Source: Bacteroidetes/Chlorobi group bacterium ChocPot_Mid
Lineage (GTDB): Bacteria > Bacteroidota > Ignavibacteria > Kapaibacteriales > UBA2268
NCBI GenBank assembly: GCA_003731675.1
Contig: RCNQ01000063.1
Location: forward strand, 1-8,193
Length of the DNA stretch: 8,193 nt
Reading direction: 5' to 3'
The position numbers were made by a program, and so were the translations under genes. Position 1 is the first letter of the stretch. Every line of letters begins with the position of its first letter. The notes beneath the pieces are model-generated. The model was not told where the DNA came from, did not search any database, and saw only the letters and a program-made list of their open reading frames with translations. Shown one piece after another: positions 1-7,577 of this stretch.

Positions 1-786
1 TTTTTGCAAAAATTCACATCTGACGGATACAGACTTTGGGGAACATTTTATGGCGGAGAAGGCTTTGATGTAGGAATGGAAGTTTGCACAGATATATTCA
101 ATAATATAATATTTACAGGGTTCACACAGAGCCGCAATTCGATGGCATCACAAGGTGCTTACAAGGATACATTGTCGGGTATATGGGATGCTTTTGTTGG
201 TAAATTTGACCGCTTCGGAAAAAGACTTTGGGGGACTTACTATGGTGGCAATAGTGAGGATAATGGCTGGGGTATCGGAAGTGACGGCAACGGAGATATT
301 TATGTTACTGGTCACACAGCAAGTTATGAAGGAATTTCGACACCGGGAGCACACAAGAGGTATCTGACAAATGATGAGCTTGATGCATTTGTTGTAAAAT
401 TCAATAAGAACGGTATCCCTCAATGGGGAACTTATTATGGAGGAGAAGGAGAAGAATACGGAAATTGTGGAGCTATGGATGCCTGGGGACATTATATTGT
501 ATCGGGAAATACATTGAGTGATACTGGTATTGTGACCAGTGATGCACCACAAACAAGCCGTTCAAGTCAAAGAGATGCTTTTTTAGCAAAGTTTAATTCA
601 AACGGGCAGAGGTTATTTGGAACATACTATGGTGGTGTCGGCAATGATTATGGTCACGGAGTTGTTGTTGACAAAGAAGGCAGACTGCTTATGACCGGAT
701 ACACGTTTAGTACAAATCTGACGACAAGTCTGGACGCACAGCAACCGAGTTTTGGTGGTGGAACAGATGCCTATGTTTTTAAATTG
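1..786 (+). repeat. Four SBBP beta-propeller repeats (gene 1, array cut by window edge)
   Basis: Each repeat is 64-65 residues and follows one pattern: a (W/F)GT(F/Y)YGG strand starting at bases 37, 229, 424 and 616, an acidic/glycine turn, a D..G..(Y/I)..G.T strand, a short loop ending in a glycine- or alanine-rich segment, then DAF(V/L).KF leading into the next repeat. The fourth repeat has Phe in place of the usual Trp. The pattern fits the SBBP family. Earlier repeats are expected upstream of the window. Confidence 0.88.
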
Positions 787-3123
787 GGTGATGCAATGTC
801 TCTTGATTCGATATTTACAGCAGATTTTACTGACAGCTTGTGTGCCGATAATGATATTTTAATTCCATTTACAGTGAACAAGGAGTTTGCAACAGGGAAT
901 GTATTTATAGCGCATTTGTCGGATATGAAGGGAATGTTCAGGGAGTATTATAATATCGGGAGTTTAAATTCGAGGAGTTCGGGAACAATAACAGGGAGGA
1001 TTCCAAGAGAGGTTTTATCAGGAAATAAATACAGGATAAGGGTTATCGGAACATCACCGGAAGTTTTAGGTGATGACAATGGATTAGATATTACAATATT
1101 TGAGTTACCAAAAGCAGAAATAAGTGGTCCTGAGAAGGTTTGTGAATTTCAGGAGGCAAGATACAGAACTATACAGGCAGGAGATTTGTATTACAAATGG
1201 ACTGTTACCGGTGGAATTATTATTAGCTCTTCTGTAATGTCAGAGGTTGATGTGTTGTGGGGAGAATCGGCAAACGCAAGTCTGAAGGTTGTTGTAACAA
1301 ATAGCATAACAGGGTGTGTTGATTCAGCGGAGTATATGGTTACTGTGTATCCGGCATTGAAGGCAAGTAATATAAACGGAGCAGAAAGCGTGTGTCCGAA
1401 TAATGAGATGACATATTATTCAACAAGAGAGGAAGGCATTGAAAACAAGTGGGAGGTTGCTGGAGGAAGGATAGTTGGGGATTCAACAGATGATAATGTC
1501 GTTGTTTATTGGGAAGAAGCAAAATTTGACGGTACAAAAACAGGATTGATAAGATTGATACAGGTAGTTGGTAGCACAGGTTGCAGGGATACAAGTGAAA
1601 AGGTAATTTACAAAAGGGATTTGCCCAAGCCATTCATAGCTGGTGATAGTGTGTCAGCATCGAACAGTGTAAAGATTTACAGAACAGTTTCAAGTTCGAA
1701 GTATTCTTATCTGTGGACTGTTGAAGGAGGAATAGTGGAGTCAGGAGGTAGCAGCAATCAATGCTATGTAAGATGGCTGTCAGCTGGAAAAGGAAGAATT
1801 TGCCTGCACCTGAAGGACAGGGAGACTGATTGTGAGGATTCTGTGAAGCTGGATGTTGTGATAAGAGATGATGCGGCAACTGTGATAAGCGGGAGTAAGA
1901 GAGTTTGCGCAAATACAAGTGTGGAATATACAGTAAGCGATACTCTTTACACTTATATCTGGAGGGTAAGCGGTGGTGAACTGAGCAAGAACAGTGATTC
2001 AACCGGCAAGAAAATTATGGTTAAATGGTTAAGTGACGGTAACGCTAAGCAGGGTTGTTTGTTTTTGTTCAGGCAAAATAAGAGTAACGGATTAAGAGAT
2101 ACTTTGGTACTGGATATTGAGATAATGGCAACACCTGTGTTCACGCTAAAGGGTAATGATTTGGTTTGTGAGGGTGTAACACAAATTTACAGAAGTGATA
2201 GAGTATCAAATTCGATTAACAGCTGGAATGTGAGCAACGGGATTATTTTTGGTGATGCTACAGCAGACAGCATAATCGTTTTTTGGGAAAGAGATGAGAA
2301 TGATAATTCAGCATTCAGGACAGGGCAGGTTGATTTGACCAAGACAGATACAACGAGTTTTTGCTCGACTTTGAAATCGCTTGAAGTGAGAATAAACAAG
2401 ACAGAGAAAGCAGATTTTGCGGGGGATACAGTTGCCTGCGAGAATGAACTCAAGGTTTACAAGAGCAAATCGAGTAATAAAAATTTGATATATAATTGGC
2501 ATATTGCCGGTGGGATAATTGTAGATAATTCAGGTGATACCAATATAATAGTGAAGTGGGGTAAGCAGGGTAAAGGTTATGTGCAAATTGTGAGCATAGG
2601 TGCTAACGGTTGTTCAGATTCTTTGATGAGAACAGTAACTGTAAACAAATCACCTGAAAAGCCGATAATAACTCAAAGTGGCAGGACATTGATTTCAAGT
2701 GCAGATGAAGGGAATCAATGGTATATTGGTGGTGAAATAATTGTAGGAGCGACAGCCAAGGAATATACACCTGACAAAAGCGGATTATTTACAGTCCAGG
2801 TATCAAACACAAAGGGTTGTATTTCGGAGATGAGTTCTCCTTTTAATTTTGATATAAGCTTGGTAAATGGTAATTTTCCCCAAAATGATATAGTATTTTT
2901 TCCCAATCCTGTTGATGATATTTTAACTATTAATATAAATTTATTAAATTACAGTAGAATAGAAATCGAATTGTGTGATTTATTAGGGAATATATTATAT
3001 TCAGGCAGTTTTAATCAGGAAAATATTTCAATAGATATGAGCCGTTATTCTAATGGTGTTTATGTTTTAAGATGTGAGAGTTCAGGAATAAGGATTTATA
3101 AGGTTTTGATAAAGAGTGAATAA
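1..3123 (+). CDS. Large T9SS-secreted protein: SBBP propeller, Ig-like and six PKD-like domains (5' end missing)
   Basis: The reading frame is open from base 1, and its first residues are already inside a propeller repeat, so the true start lies upstream; the TTG at base 4 is not a credible start. Numbering from base 1 (1040 residues visible): SBBP-type repeats marked by (W/F)GT(F/Y)YGG at residues 13, 77, 142 and 206; an Ig-like domain at about 264-370 with the GNVFIAHLSD and YRIRV strands; six PKD-like repeats at about 371-881; a terminal Ig-like domain at about 882-960 (GNQWYI, TPDKSGLFTVQV); and a T9SS type A sorting domain at 965-1040 beginning VFFPNPVDD and ending in a basic KVLIKSE tail. 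Known of the family: such proteins cross the inner membrane by Sec, then the outer membrane by T9SS, which removes the sorting domain. Inferred role: surface-attached or released adhesin or structural protein; no catalytic motif is seen. By comparison with the downstream paralogue, a signal peptide, DUF7948-type domain and about three propeller repeats are probably outside the window. Domain calls are secure, biological role unknown. Confidence 0.95.
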   Translation, partial: FLQKFTSDGYRLWGTFYGGEGFDVGMEVCTDIFNNIIFTGFTQSRNSMASQGAYKDTLSGIWDAFVGKFDRFGKRLWGTYYGGNSEDNGWGIGSDGNGDIYVTGHTASYEGISTPGAHKRYLTNDELDAFVVKFNKNGIPQWGTYYGGEGEEYGNCGAMDAWGHYIVSGNTLSDTGIVTSDAPQTSRSSQRDAFLAKFNSNGQRLFGTYYGGVGNDYGHGVVVDKEGRLLMTGYTFSTNLTTSLDAQQPSFGGGTDAYVFKLGDAMSLDSIFTADFTDSLCADNDILIPFTVNKEFATGNVFIAHLSDMKGMFREYYNIGSLNSRSSGTITGRIPREVLSGNKYRIRVIGTSPEVLGDDNGLDITIFELPKAEISGPEKVCEFQEARYRTIQAGDLYYKWTVTGGIIISSSVMSEVDVLWGESANASLKVVVTNSITGCVDSAEYMVTVYPALKASNINGAESVCPNNEMTYYSTREEGIENKWEVAGGRIVGDSTDDNVVVYWEEAKFDGTKTGLIRLIQVVGSTGCRDTSEKVIYKRDLPKPFIAGDSVSASNSVKIYRTVSSSKYSYLWTVEGGIVESGGSSNQCYVRWLSAGKGRICLHLKDRETDCEDSVKLDVVIRDDAATVISGSKRVCANTSVEYTVSDTLYTYIWRVSGGELSKNSDSTGKKIMVKWLSDGNAKQGCLFLFRQNKSNGLRDTLVLDIEIMATPVFTLKGNDLVCEGVTQIYRSDRVSNSINSWNVSNGIIFGDATADSIIVFWERDENDNSAFRTGQVDLTKTDTTSFCSTLKSLEVRINKTEKADFAGDTVACENELKVYKSKSSNKNLIYNWHIAGGIIVDNSGDTNIIVKWGKQGKGYVQIVSIGANGCSDSLMRTVTVNKSPEKPIITQSGRTLISSADEGNQWYIGGEIIVGATAKEYTPDKSGLFTVQVSNTKGCISEMSSPFNFDISLVNGNFPQNDIVFFPNPVDDILTININLLNYSRIEIELCDLLGNILYSGSFNQENISIDMSRYSNGVYVLRCESSGIRIYKVLIKSE
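1111..2643 (+). repeat. Six PKD-like repeats (gene 1)
   Basis: Approximate units are 1111-1350, 1351-1620, 1621-1863, 1864-2124, 2125-2394 and 2395-2643, about 80-90 residues each. The shared pattern is a G...VC start, a Y(R/Y/K) strand, a W.V..G.I core strand, a (V/I).W strand, a G.(L/V/I) strand and a closing GC.DS. Sequence identity between units is low except at these positions, so they are old duplications rather than recent DNA repeats. Unit 3 lacks the first conserved cysteine and unit 4 lacks the last. Unit boundaries are judged by eye and may shift by several residues. Confidence 0.85.
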
Positions 3124-3153
3124 GGAATTGTAAGATAGCAAATAATGAACAAT

Positions 3154-3160
3154 GAGAGGA
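3154..3160 (+). promoter_or_regulatory. Probable ribosome binding site of gene 2
   Basis: GAGAGGA lies six bases before the ATG at 3167. It matters because another ATG in the same frame at 3152 runs into a TAA at 3161-3163 after three codons, leaving 3167 as the first usable ATG. The 43-base gap after gene 1 shows no hairpin or T-run, so read-through from gene 1 is plausible. Confidence 0.6.
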
Positions 3161-3166
3161 TAAATA

Positions 3167-6100
3167 ATGAGAAGATTTTTTGATGTATGTTTAAAAGTAC
3201 AATTATTTTTAACTGCGGTAATAACAGTTTCCGTTTTGATGAATGCAAATACTTTTGATTTAACACAGGTTAAAGCACAAAAGGATTTGCTGACTTTTTC
3301 GGGTTTCATTGAGAACAAGGGACAGATTGCCGACCAAGAAGGTAATGTGAACAGGGATGTTCGCTTTCTTTATGTTAATGGTGGATTTAAGTGTGCTTTG
3401 AAATCAGGTGGATTCAGTTATGAGTTGTCTCATCTGGATTATAAGGAGACTGAAACTGAATTTGCAAAGTATAAGGGTTTACCTGAGTTTGCGAGAAAGA
3501 GACCTGAGTTCAAGTGGAGCAGTCACCGAGCAGATATTGAATTTTTGAATTGCAATTTGAATGCAAGGATTGAAAAATCAGGAGCTTCAGAGGATTATTT
3601 TAATTACTATCTGGGACATACTGGTAACAACGGCGTTTTGCAGGTGAAGTATTATCAAAAAATAGTTTACAGGGAAATATATCCGAAGATTGATATTGAA
3701 TTTTATGTAACAGGTAGCTCAATTAAGTATGATATTATTGTAAAACCGGGTGGAAACGCAGAAGAAGTGAGAATGAGGTTTAGAGGGCAAGATGATATAT
3801 TAATGACAAGTGAAGGTAAGCTGAGGATTAATACTTCAGAAGGATGGATTGAGGAGAGTCTGGAAAAAGTTTATTTTATGGGAGATATGGCTTCGTCTGA
3901 TAATAATGTAAATAATGTCAAAGCGAATTACAGAATAACAGGTGATGTGGTTAATTTCCAAATCGCAGATTATGACAAATCGCAAACGTTGGTAATTGAC
4001 CCTGGAGTAGTTTGGGGGACTTATTACGGAGGTGTGCACAGGGAAGGAATTAATGCAGTCGGTCACGATGAATTGAATAATGTTTTAGCAACAGGTTATA
4101 CGGTGAGTACAAGCGGTATAGCAACGAGTGGTGCATTCAAAACCACATACAGCGGGGGAGATTTTGACGCATTTTTAGTAAAACTGGATTATTCGGGAAA
4201 GAGATTGTGGGGAACTTATTTTGGAGGAGAGAAAGTTGATATAGGTCAGGGTGTTGTTGCGGACAATGTATGGCATTATGTTTTTTTGATGGGATATACA
4301 TCCAGTCAGACAGGTATTTCATCTCAGGGAGCATGGCAGGAGACATACGGAATGGGTTATTATGATTCATTCCTGGCAAAATTCGATTTGATGGGAACAA
4401 GGATATGGAGCACATATTACGGTGGTGGAGACGCACATGGTTTGACAGGAGGAGAGTATATCTATGCGGCGGCGATAGATGAGAAGTTCAATGATGTTTA
4501 TTTTACAGGTGTGGCTTCGAGTAGCGAAAGTATAGCATCAAGCGGTGCACATCAGACAAGGTTCGGTGGTGATTTTGATGCTATGCTTGTAAAATTTAAT
4601 ACAGATGGCGAAAGAGAGTGGGGAACCTATTATGGTGGTGAAGGTTTTGATGGTGCTTACGGAATAACATTAGACCCTTCGGGATATATAACAATCGGTG
4701 GATATACTGACAGCGACAATCAATATTGGTGGGGTGAAGAAATAATAGCAACAAAGAATGCATACAAAGAGACCAGAACAGGAAACAGCGATGCATTTTT
4801 AGCGAGGTTTAATCTCAGAGGCACCCGTCAGTGGGGAACATACTTTGGAGGCAGTGACCAGGAGATAGTTTACTGTACAGCGGCAGATAAATTCAAAAAT
4901 ATTTATATTGGTGGTGAAACTTCGAGTACAAACGGGATATCAACAGCAGGAAGTCACCAAACGACAAAAGATGATGGATTGACGGGTTTTATTGCCAAGT
5001 TCAGTTCAACAGGTTCACGTTTGTGGGGAACTTATTATGGTGGTCCGAGAGTGGAAGGAGTTACTTCGATGCGTTGTAACAGTAATGCCGATTTATTTGT
5101 ACTTGGCTATACAAACAGTGAGAGCGGTATAGCAACGCCGGGGACTTATCAACCAAACTTTGTAGGGACTGTTATTATGGGAGTAAATCCTGAGCCACCA
5201 CCTGATTCTGTAATTATCGGATATTATTATGACGGATATTTAGTAAAATTTAATGGTAGCGGAGTAAGACAATGGGGAACCTACGTAGCTGGTGGGAACA
5301 GTGATGAGCCAAAGAGTCTTGTTTTGGATTTGAATGAGAATTTTATAATCGGAGGAGAGACTAAAAGCACTTACTGGATAGGAACACAAGGAACTCATCA
5401 GCCGAATTATGCAGATAGCAGTGATGGATTTATAATCAAGTTTGGTGAGTTTGTTAAGGTAACGAATATATCATCGCCATTATGCATCGGCAACAGTTTT
5501 CAGGTAACATACGAAACGGGAAGAGAAATGAATACTGGAAATATATTCACAGTTCAGCTTTCCGACAGCAACGGGAACTTTTCAAATCCTGTGAATATAG
5601 GTACAAAAGCGGCAACAGGTAAGGGTGTAATAACAGCTACGATACCAATGAACACGATACCTGCAGACGGTTACAGAATCAGGGTAACTTGTTCGAATCC
5701 ATCGAGTATTAGTGCAGACAACGGGAGTGATATGACAATTTATGGATTGCCGAAGCCGGTAATACAGGGCGATAGTATTGTTTGTTCGAGAGGAGATGCT
5801 GTTTACAGGGCTGTTACAGGAACTGTTTATCAAAACCGCTGGTTTGTAACAAATGGCGAGTTCATCGGAGATTCAACGTTAGAAAGCTGTAATATAAGGT
5901 GGAAGGATGTCGGAAACGGGAGTATTAAATGTGTTCAGACAAACACACAAACAGGATGTGTGGATTCCACACAACGGAGTATTAGTATCAACATTACACC
6001 TGCACCTACGATTATCGGAGAAAGTGAAGTAATAATCAGTTCAGATGAGAGTTACAGAACAACAGCACAGTCATTTTTAAATTATAAATGGACAGTAACC

Positions 6101-7498
6101 GGGGGAACTTTATTAACAGGAGACAATGGCAACGAGATAGAAGTTCACTGGGGAAATATAGGCACGGGATATGTAAAGCTTGTAATAACTCATAAGCAGA
6201 CAGGATGCAAGGATTCGCTAACAATGACTGTTGCGATTAATGCCACACCGATTAATATTACCGGTAAAAAGACAGTATGTGCTTTTAGCACTGAACCGTA
6301 TTCAATATCACCCGAAAAGGATGTAACTTTTAAATGGAGTGTCTCAGGGGGTACGCTTGCAGGTGACGACAGCGACACATTGATAACGGTTATATGGGGT
6401 AAGGCAGGAACAGGAGTTTTGCAGATAATCAGAACAAATACCTTAACACAGATGAAGGATACAGCAGTTAAGAATATCAAGATTCTCGATGTCCCTGATG
6501 TTCGTTTTTACGGGATAAATGAGATATGCGGAAACGACAGAGCTACTTATATTGCAGTCAATACTCAGGGCGTAACAACGAAATGGTCTGTTTACAATGG
6601 TAAAATTGAAGGAGCAGATAACAAGGATACAGTTGTAATTGTCTGGAATGATGTTAAAAATGGTAGTGATTCTACTGTGATTAAAGGGACGGTCTTCTTA
6701 ACACAGACTTCGCTCGAAACAGGTTGTGCTTTTACTAAGGATTTAAGAGTAAGTATTAGCGATAATCCTGATGCGATTGTGAAAGGACCTTTTGCTGTTT
6801 GTGAAAAGGCGACTGAATACTACAGAACAGTAAATGCAGACCCGAATTATAAAAATAAATGGACGGTTGTAAGAGGAACGATTCTGGGTTCTCCAACAGA
6901 TACATTGATTGAAGTTGAGTGGGGATTAACCGGTAAAGGCGTACTCAAGCTTGTTCAGACGGCAGGGAATAATTGTGTTGATTCAAATGTGATTGAAGTC
7001 AATATTAATCCGATACCTGCAAGACCCGTTATTGTTCAGCAGGGAAAGACTCTGGTATCAAGTTCGAATATCGGCAATCAATGGTTTATTGATGACGTGG
7101 CAATTGAAGGTGCAACAGAAAAGCAGTATTCACCAGATAAATCCGGTTATTATTCTGTTCAGGTAACAGACAGTATAGGTTGTGTTTCTTTGATGTCAGT
7201 ACCGTATTACTTTGATATTGACAAAGTTGTTGATTACGAACAAAGCATTATGTTTGTTGAGATATTTCCGAATCCGACAAAAGATGAATTCAAGGTAATT
7301 GTAAAATCAGATTATATTGGGAACGGGAAGATTGTAATTCGCAATCTGGTTGGTAAAACGTTGTTTGAGAGAGAATTTTATAAGACAAGCGATGCAGATT
7401 TTGAAGTTTTTGATATAAATGGATTGGCTTCTTCAATTTATTTGATTGAGGTTCAGCTTGGAACAAATATTTATGTGCAGAAAGTTGTGAAGCATTAG
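3167..7498 (+). CDS. Large T9SS-secreted protein: DUF7948-type domain, SBBP propeller, Ig-like and five PKD-like domains
   Basis: Complete gene of 1443 residues. The ATG at 3167 follows a GAGAGGA site and a stop in the same frame. Residues 1-27 form a signal peptide (MRR start, hydrophobic core about 11-25), with possible signal peptidase I sites after Ala27 or Ala37. Residues about 44-283 match the N-terminal domain that precedes SBBP propellers (DUF7948 in current naming, from memory): GFIENKGQ at 46-53, a GAS..YFNYYLG motif, YPKIDIEFY and ending IDPGVVWGTYYGG. Seven propeller repeats start at Trp 283, 348, 414, 485, 556, 620 and 703. An Ig-like domain covers about 763-862, five PKD-like repeats about 863-1280, a terminal Ig-like domain about 1281-1360, and the T9SS type A sorting domain 1364-1443 (EIFPNPTKDEF, basic end). 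Predicted route is Sec, then T9SS to the cell surface or outside. Inferred role is adhesion or extracellular structure; no catalytic or binding residue can be assigned. Starts 43 bases after gene 1, its paralogue. Confidence 0.97.
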   Translation: MRRFFDVCLKVQLFLTAVITVSVLMNANTFDLTQVKAQKDLLTFSGFIENKGQIADQEGNVNRDVRFLYVNGGFKCALKSGGFSYELSHLDYKETETEFAKYKGLPEFARKRPEFKWSSHRADIEFLNCNLNARIEKSGASEDYFNYYLGHTGNNGVLQVKYYQKIVYREIYPKIDIEFYVTGSSIKYDIIVKPGGNAEEVRMRFRGQDDILMTSEGKLRINTSEGWIEESLEKVYFMGDMASSDNNVNNVKANYRITGDVVNFQIADYDKSQTLVIDPGVVWGTYYGGVHREGINAVGHDELNNVLATGYTVSTSGIATSGAFKTTYSGGDFDAFLVKLDYSGKRLWGTYFGGEKVDIGQGVVADNVWHYVFLMGYTSSQTGISSQGAWQETYGMGYYDSFLAKFDLMGTRIWSTYYGGGDAHGLTGGEYIYAAAIDEKFNDVYFTGVASSSESIASSGAHQTRFGGDFDAMLVKFNTDGEREWGTYYGGEGFDGAYGITLDPSGYITIGGYTDSDNQYWWGEEIIATKNAYKETRTGNSDAFLARFNLRGTRQWGTYFGGSDQEIVYCTAADKFKNIYIGGETSSTNGISTAGSHQTTKDDGLTGFIAKFSSTGSRLWGTYYGGPRVEGVTSMRCNSNADLFVLGYTNSESGIATPGTYQPNFVGTVIMGVNPEPPPDSVIIGYYYDGYLVKFNGSGVRQWGTYVAGGNSDEPKSLVLDLNENFIIGGETKSTYWIGTQGTHQPNYADSSDGFIIKFGEFVKVTNISSPLCIGNSFQVTYETGREMNTGNIFTVQLSDSNGNFSNPVNIGTKAATGKGVITATIPMNTIPADGYRIRVTCSNPSSISADNGSDMTIYGLPKPVIQGDSIVCSRGDAVYRAVTGTVYQNRWFVTNGEFIGDSTLESCNIRWKDVGNGSIKCVQTNTQTGCVDSTQRSISINITPAPTIIGESEVIISSDESYRTTAQSFLNYKWTVTGGTLLTGDNGNEIEVHWGNIGTGYVKLVITHKQTGCKDSLTMTVAINATPINITGKKTVCAFSTEPYSISPEKDVTFKWSVSGGTLAGDDSDTLITVIWGKAGTGVLQIIRTNTLTQMKDTAVKNIKILDVPDVRFYGINEICGNDRATYIAVNTQGVTTKWSVYNGKIEGADNKDTVVIVWNDVKNGSDSTVIKGTVFLTQTSLETGCAFTKDLRVSISDNPDAIVKGPFAVCEKATEYYRTVNADPNYKNKWTVVRGTILGSPTDTLIEVEWGLTGKGVLKLVQTAGNNCVDSNVIEVNINPIPARPVIVQQGKTLVSSSNIGNQWFIDDVAIEGATEKQYSPDKSGYYSVQVTDSIGCVSLMSVPYYFDIDKVVDYEQSIMFVEIFPNPTKDEFKVIVKSDYIGNGKIVIRNLVGKTLFEREFYKTSDADFEVFDINGLASSIYLIEVQLGTNIYVQKVVKH
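4001..5450 (+). repeat. Seven SBBP beta-propeller repeats (gene 2)
   Basis: WGTYYGG-type strands begin at bases 4013, 4208, 4406, 4619, 4832, 5024 and 5273. Spacing is 65, 66, 71, 71, 64 and 83 residues, and the last repeat closes near KFGEF at about 5450. Seven units would fit a single seven-bladed ring, with the first strand supplied just after the DUF7948-type domain. The long sixth unit contains an inserted proline- and tyrosine-rich loop at about 5179-5235. The third unit reads WSTYYGG and the seventh WGTYVAGG. Blade number is inferred from motif count, not from a structure. Confidence 0.88.
5753..7006 (+). repeat. Five PKD-like repeats (gene 2)
   Basis: Approximate units are 5753-5995, 5996-6244, 6245-6487, 6488-6760 and 6761-7006. 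They share the pattern of gene 1: VC near the start, a YR-type strand, W.V..G core, (I/V).W, G.G.(L/V) and closing TGC.DS. Unit 4 is longer because of an insert before its GTVFLTQT strand. Unit 2 has Ile956 where the first cysteine is expected and unit 3 has Met1096 where the last is expected. Unit 1 has two additional cysteines in neighbouring strands (ESCNIRW and SIKCVQT). Confidence 0.85.
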
Positions 7499-7513
7499 GG
7501 AGTAATGCTTAAC

Positions 7514-7536
7514 TTAATTATGTTAATTAATTTTTT
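7514..7536 (+). terminator. Possible weak rho-independent terminator after gene 2
   Basis: A six-base perfect stem, TTAATT pairing with AATTAA around a five-base ATGTT loop, is followed directly by six T. The stem contains only A-T pairs, so it would be weak, and the surrounding 79-base gap is so AT-rich that such a hairpin could arise by chance. Its place just after the stop codon of gene 2 is the main argument in its favour. Confidence 0.3.
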
Positions 7537-7565
7537 ATATATATTTTGCTGTTAATAGTATAATG

Positions 7566-7571
7566 AAAGGG
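7566..7571 (+). promoter_or_regulatory. Probable ribosome binding site of gene 3
   Basis: AAAGGG sits six bases before the ATG at 7578. A second in-frame ATG at 7563 would add five residues (MKGIE) but has no purine-rich site in front of it and would overlap this one, so 7578 is the preferred start. Confidence 0.6.
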
Positions 7572-7577
7572 ATTGAA

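Noticed and set aside
155..552. Overlapping open frames on both strands inside the propeller of gene 1
   Set aside because: They are by-products of the repeated glycine/tyrosine-rich coding pattern; the + strand frame 1 protein explains the region fully.
1340..2502. Several long open frames on the - strand opposite gene 1 (for example 1340-1633, 1634-2002, 2187-2453)
   Set aside because: They lie wholly inside a well-supported + strand gene, their translations are low-complexity or Leu/Ser/His-rich with no recognisable domain, and no ribosome site or separate composition supports them.
1..3123. Gene 1 as an N-terminally truncated pseudogene
   Set aside because: The missing 5' end coincides with the window edge and the frame is open throughout, so the loss is from the window cut and not from mutation.
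3152..3163. ATG at 3152 as an earlier start for gene 2, or as a leader peptide
   Set aside because: It is followed by only two codons and a TAA; three residues is too little to call a leader peptide, and its bases overlap the ribosome site of gene 2.
4112..5137. Near-identical short DNA words (AGCGGTATAGCAACG at 4112 and 5123; several copies of TGGGGAACTTATTATGG) as a DNA repeat or mobile element
   Set aside because: They fall at equivalent places in the protein repeats and are explained by conserved propeller strands; there are no inverted ends, target duplications or transposase.
3836..6480. Open frames of 62-99 residues on the - strand opposite gene 2
   Set aside because: They have no family resemblance and sit opposite clear propeller and PKD-like domains of the + strand gene.
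7559..7564. TATAAT as a -10 promoter box for gene 3
   Set aside because: It ends only 13 bases before the start codon, overlaps the alternative ATG, and no -35 box lies at a suitable distance; in this AT-rich gap it is likely chance.
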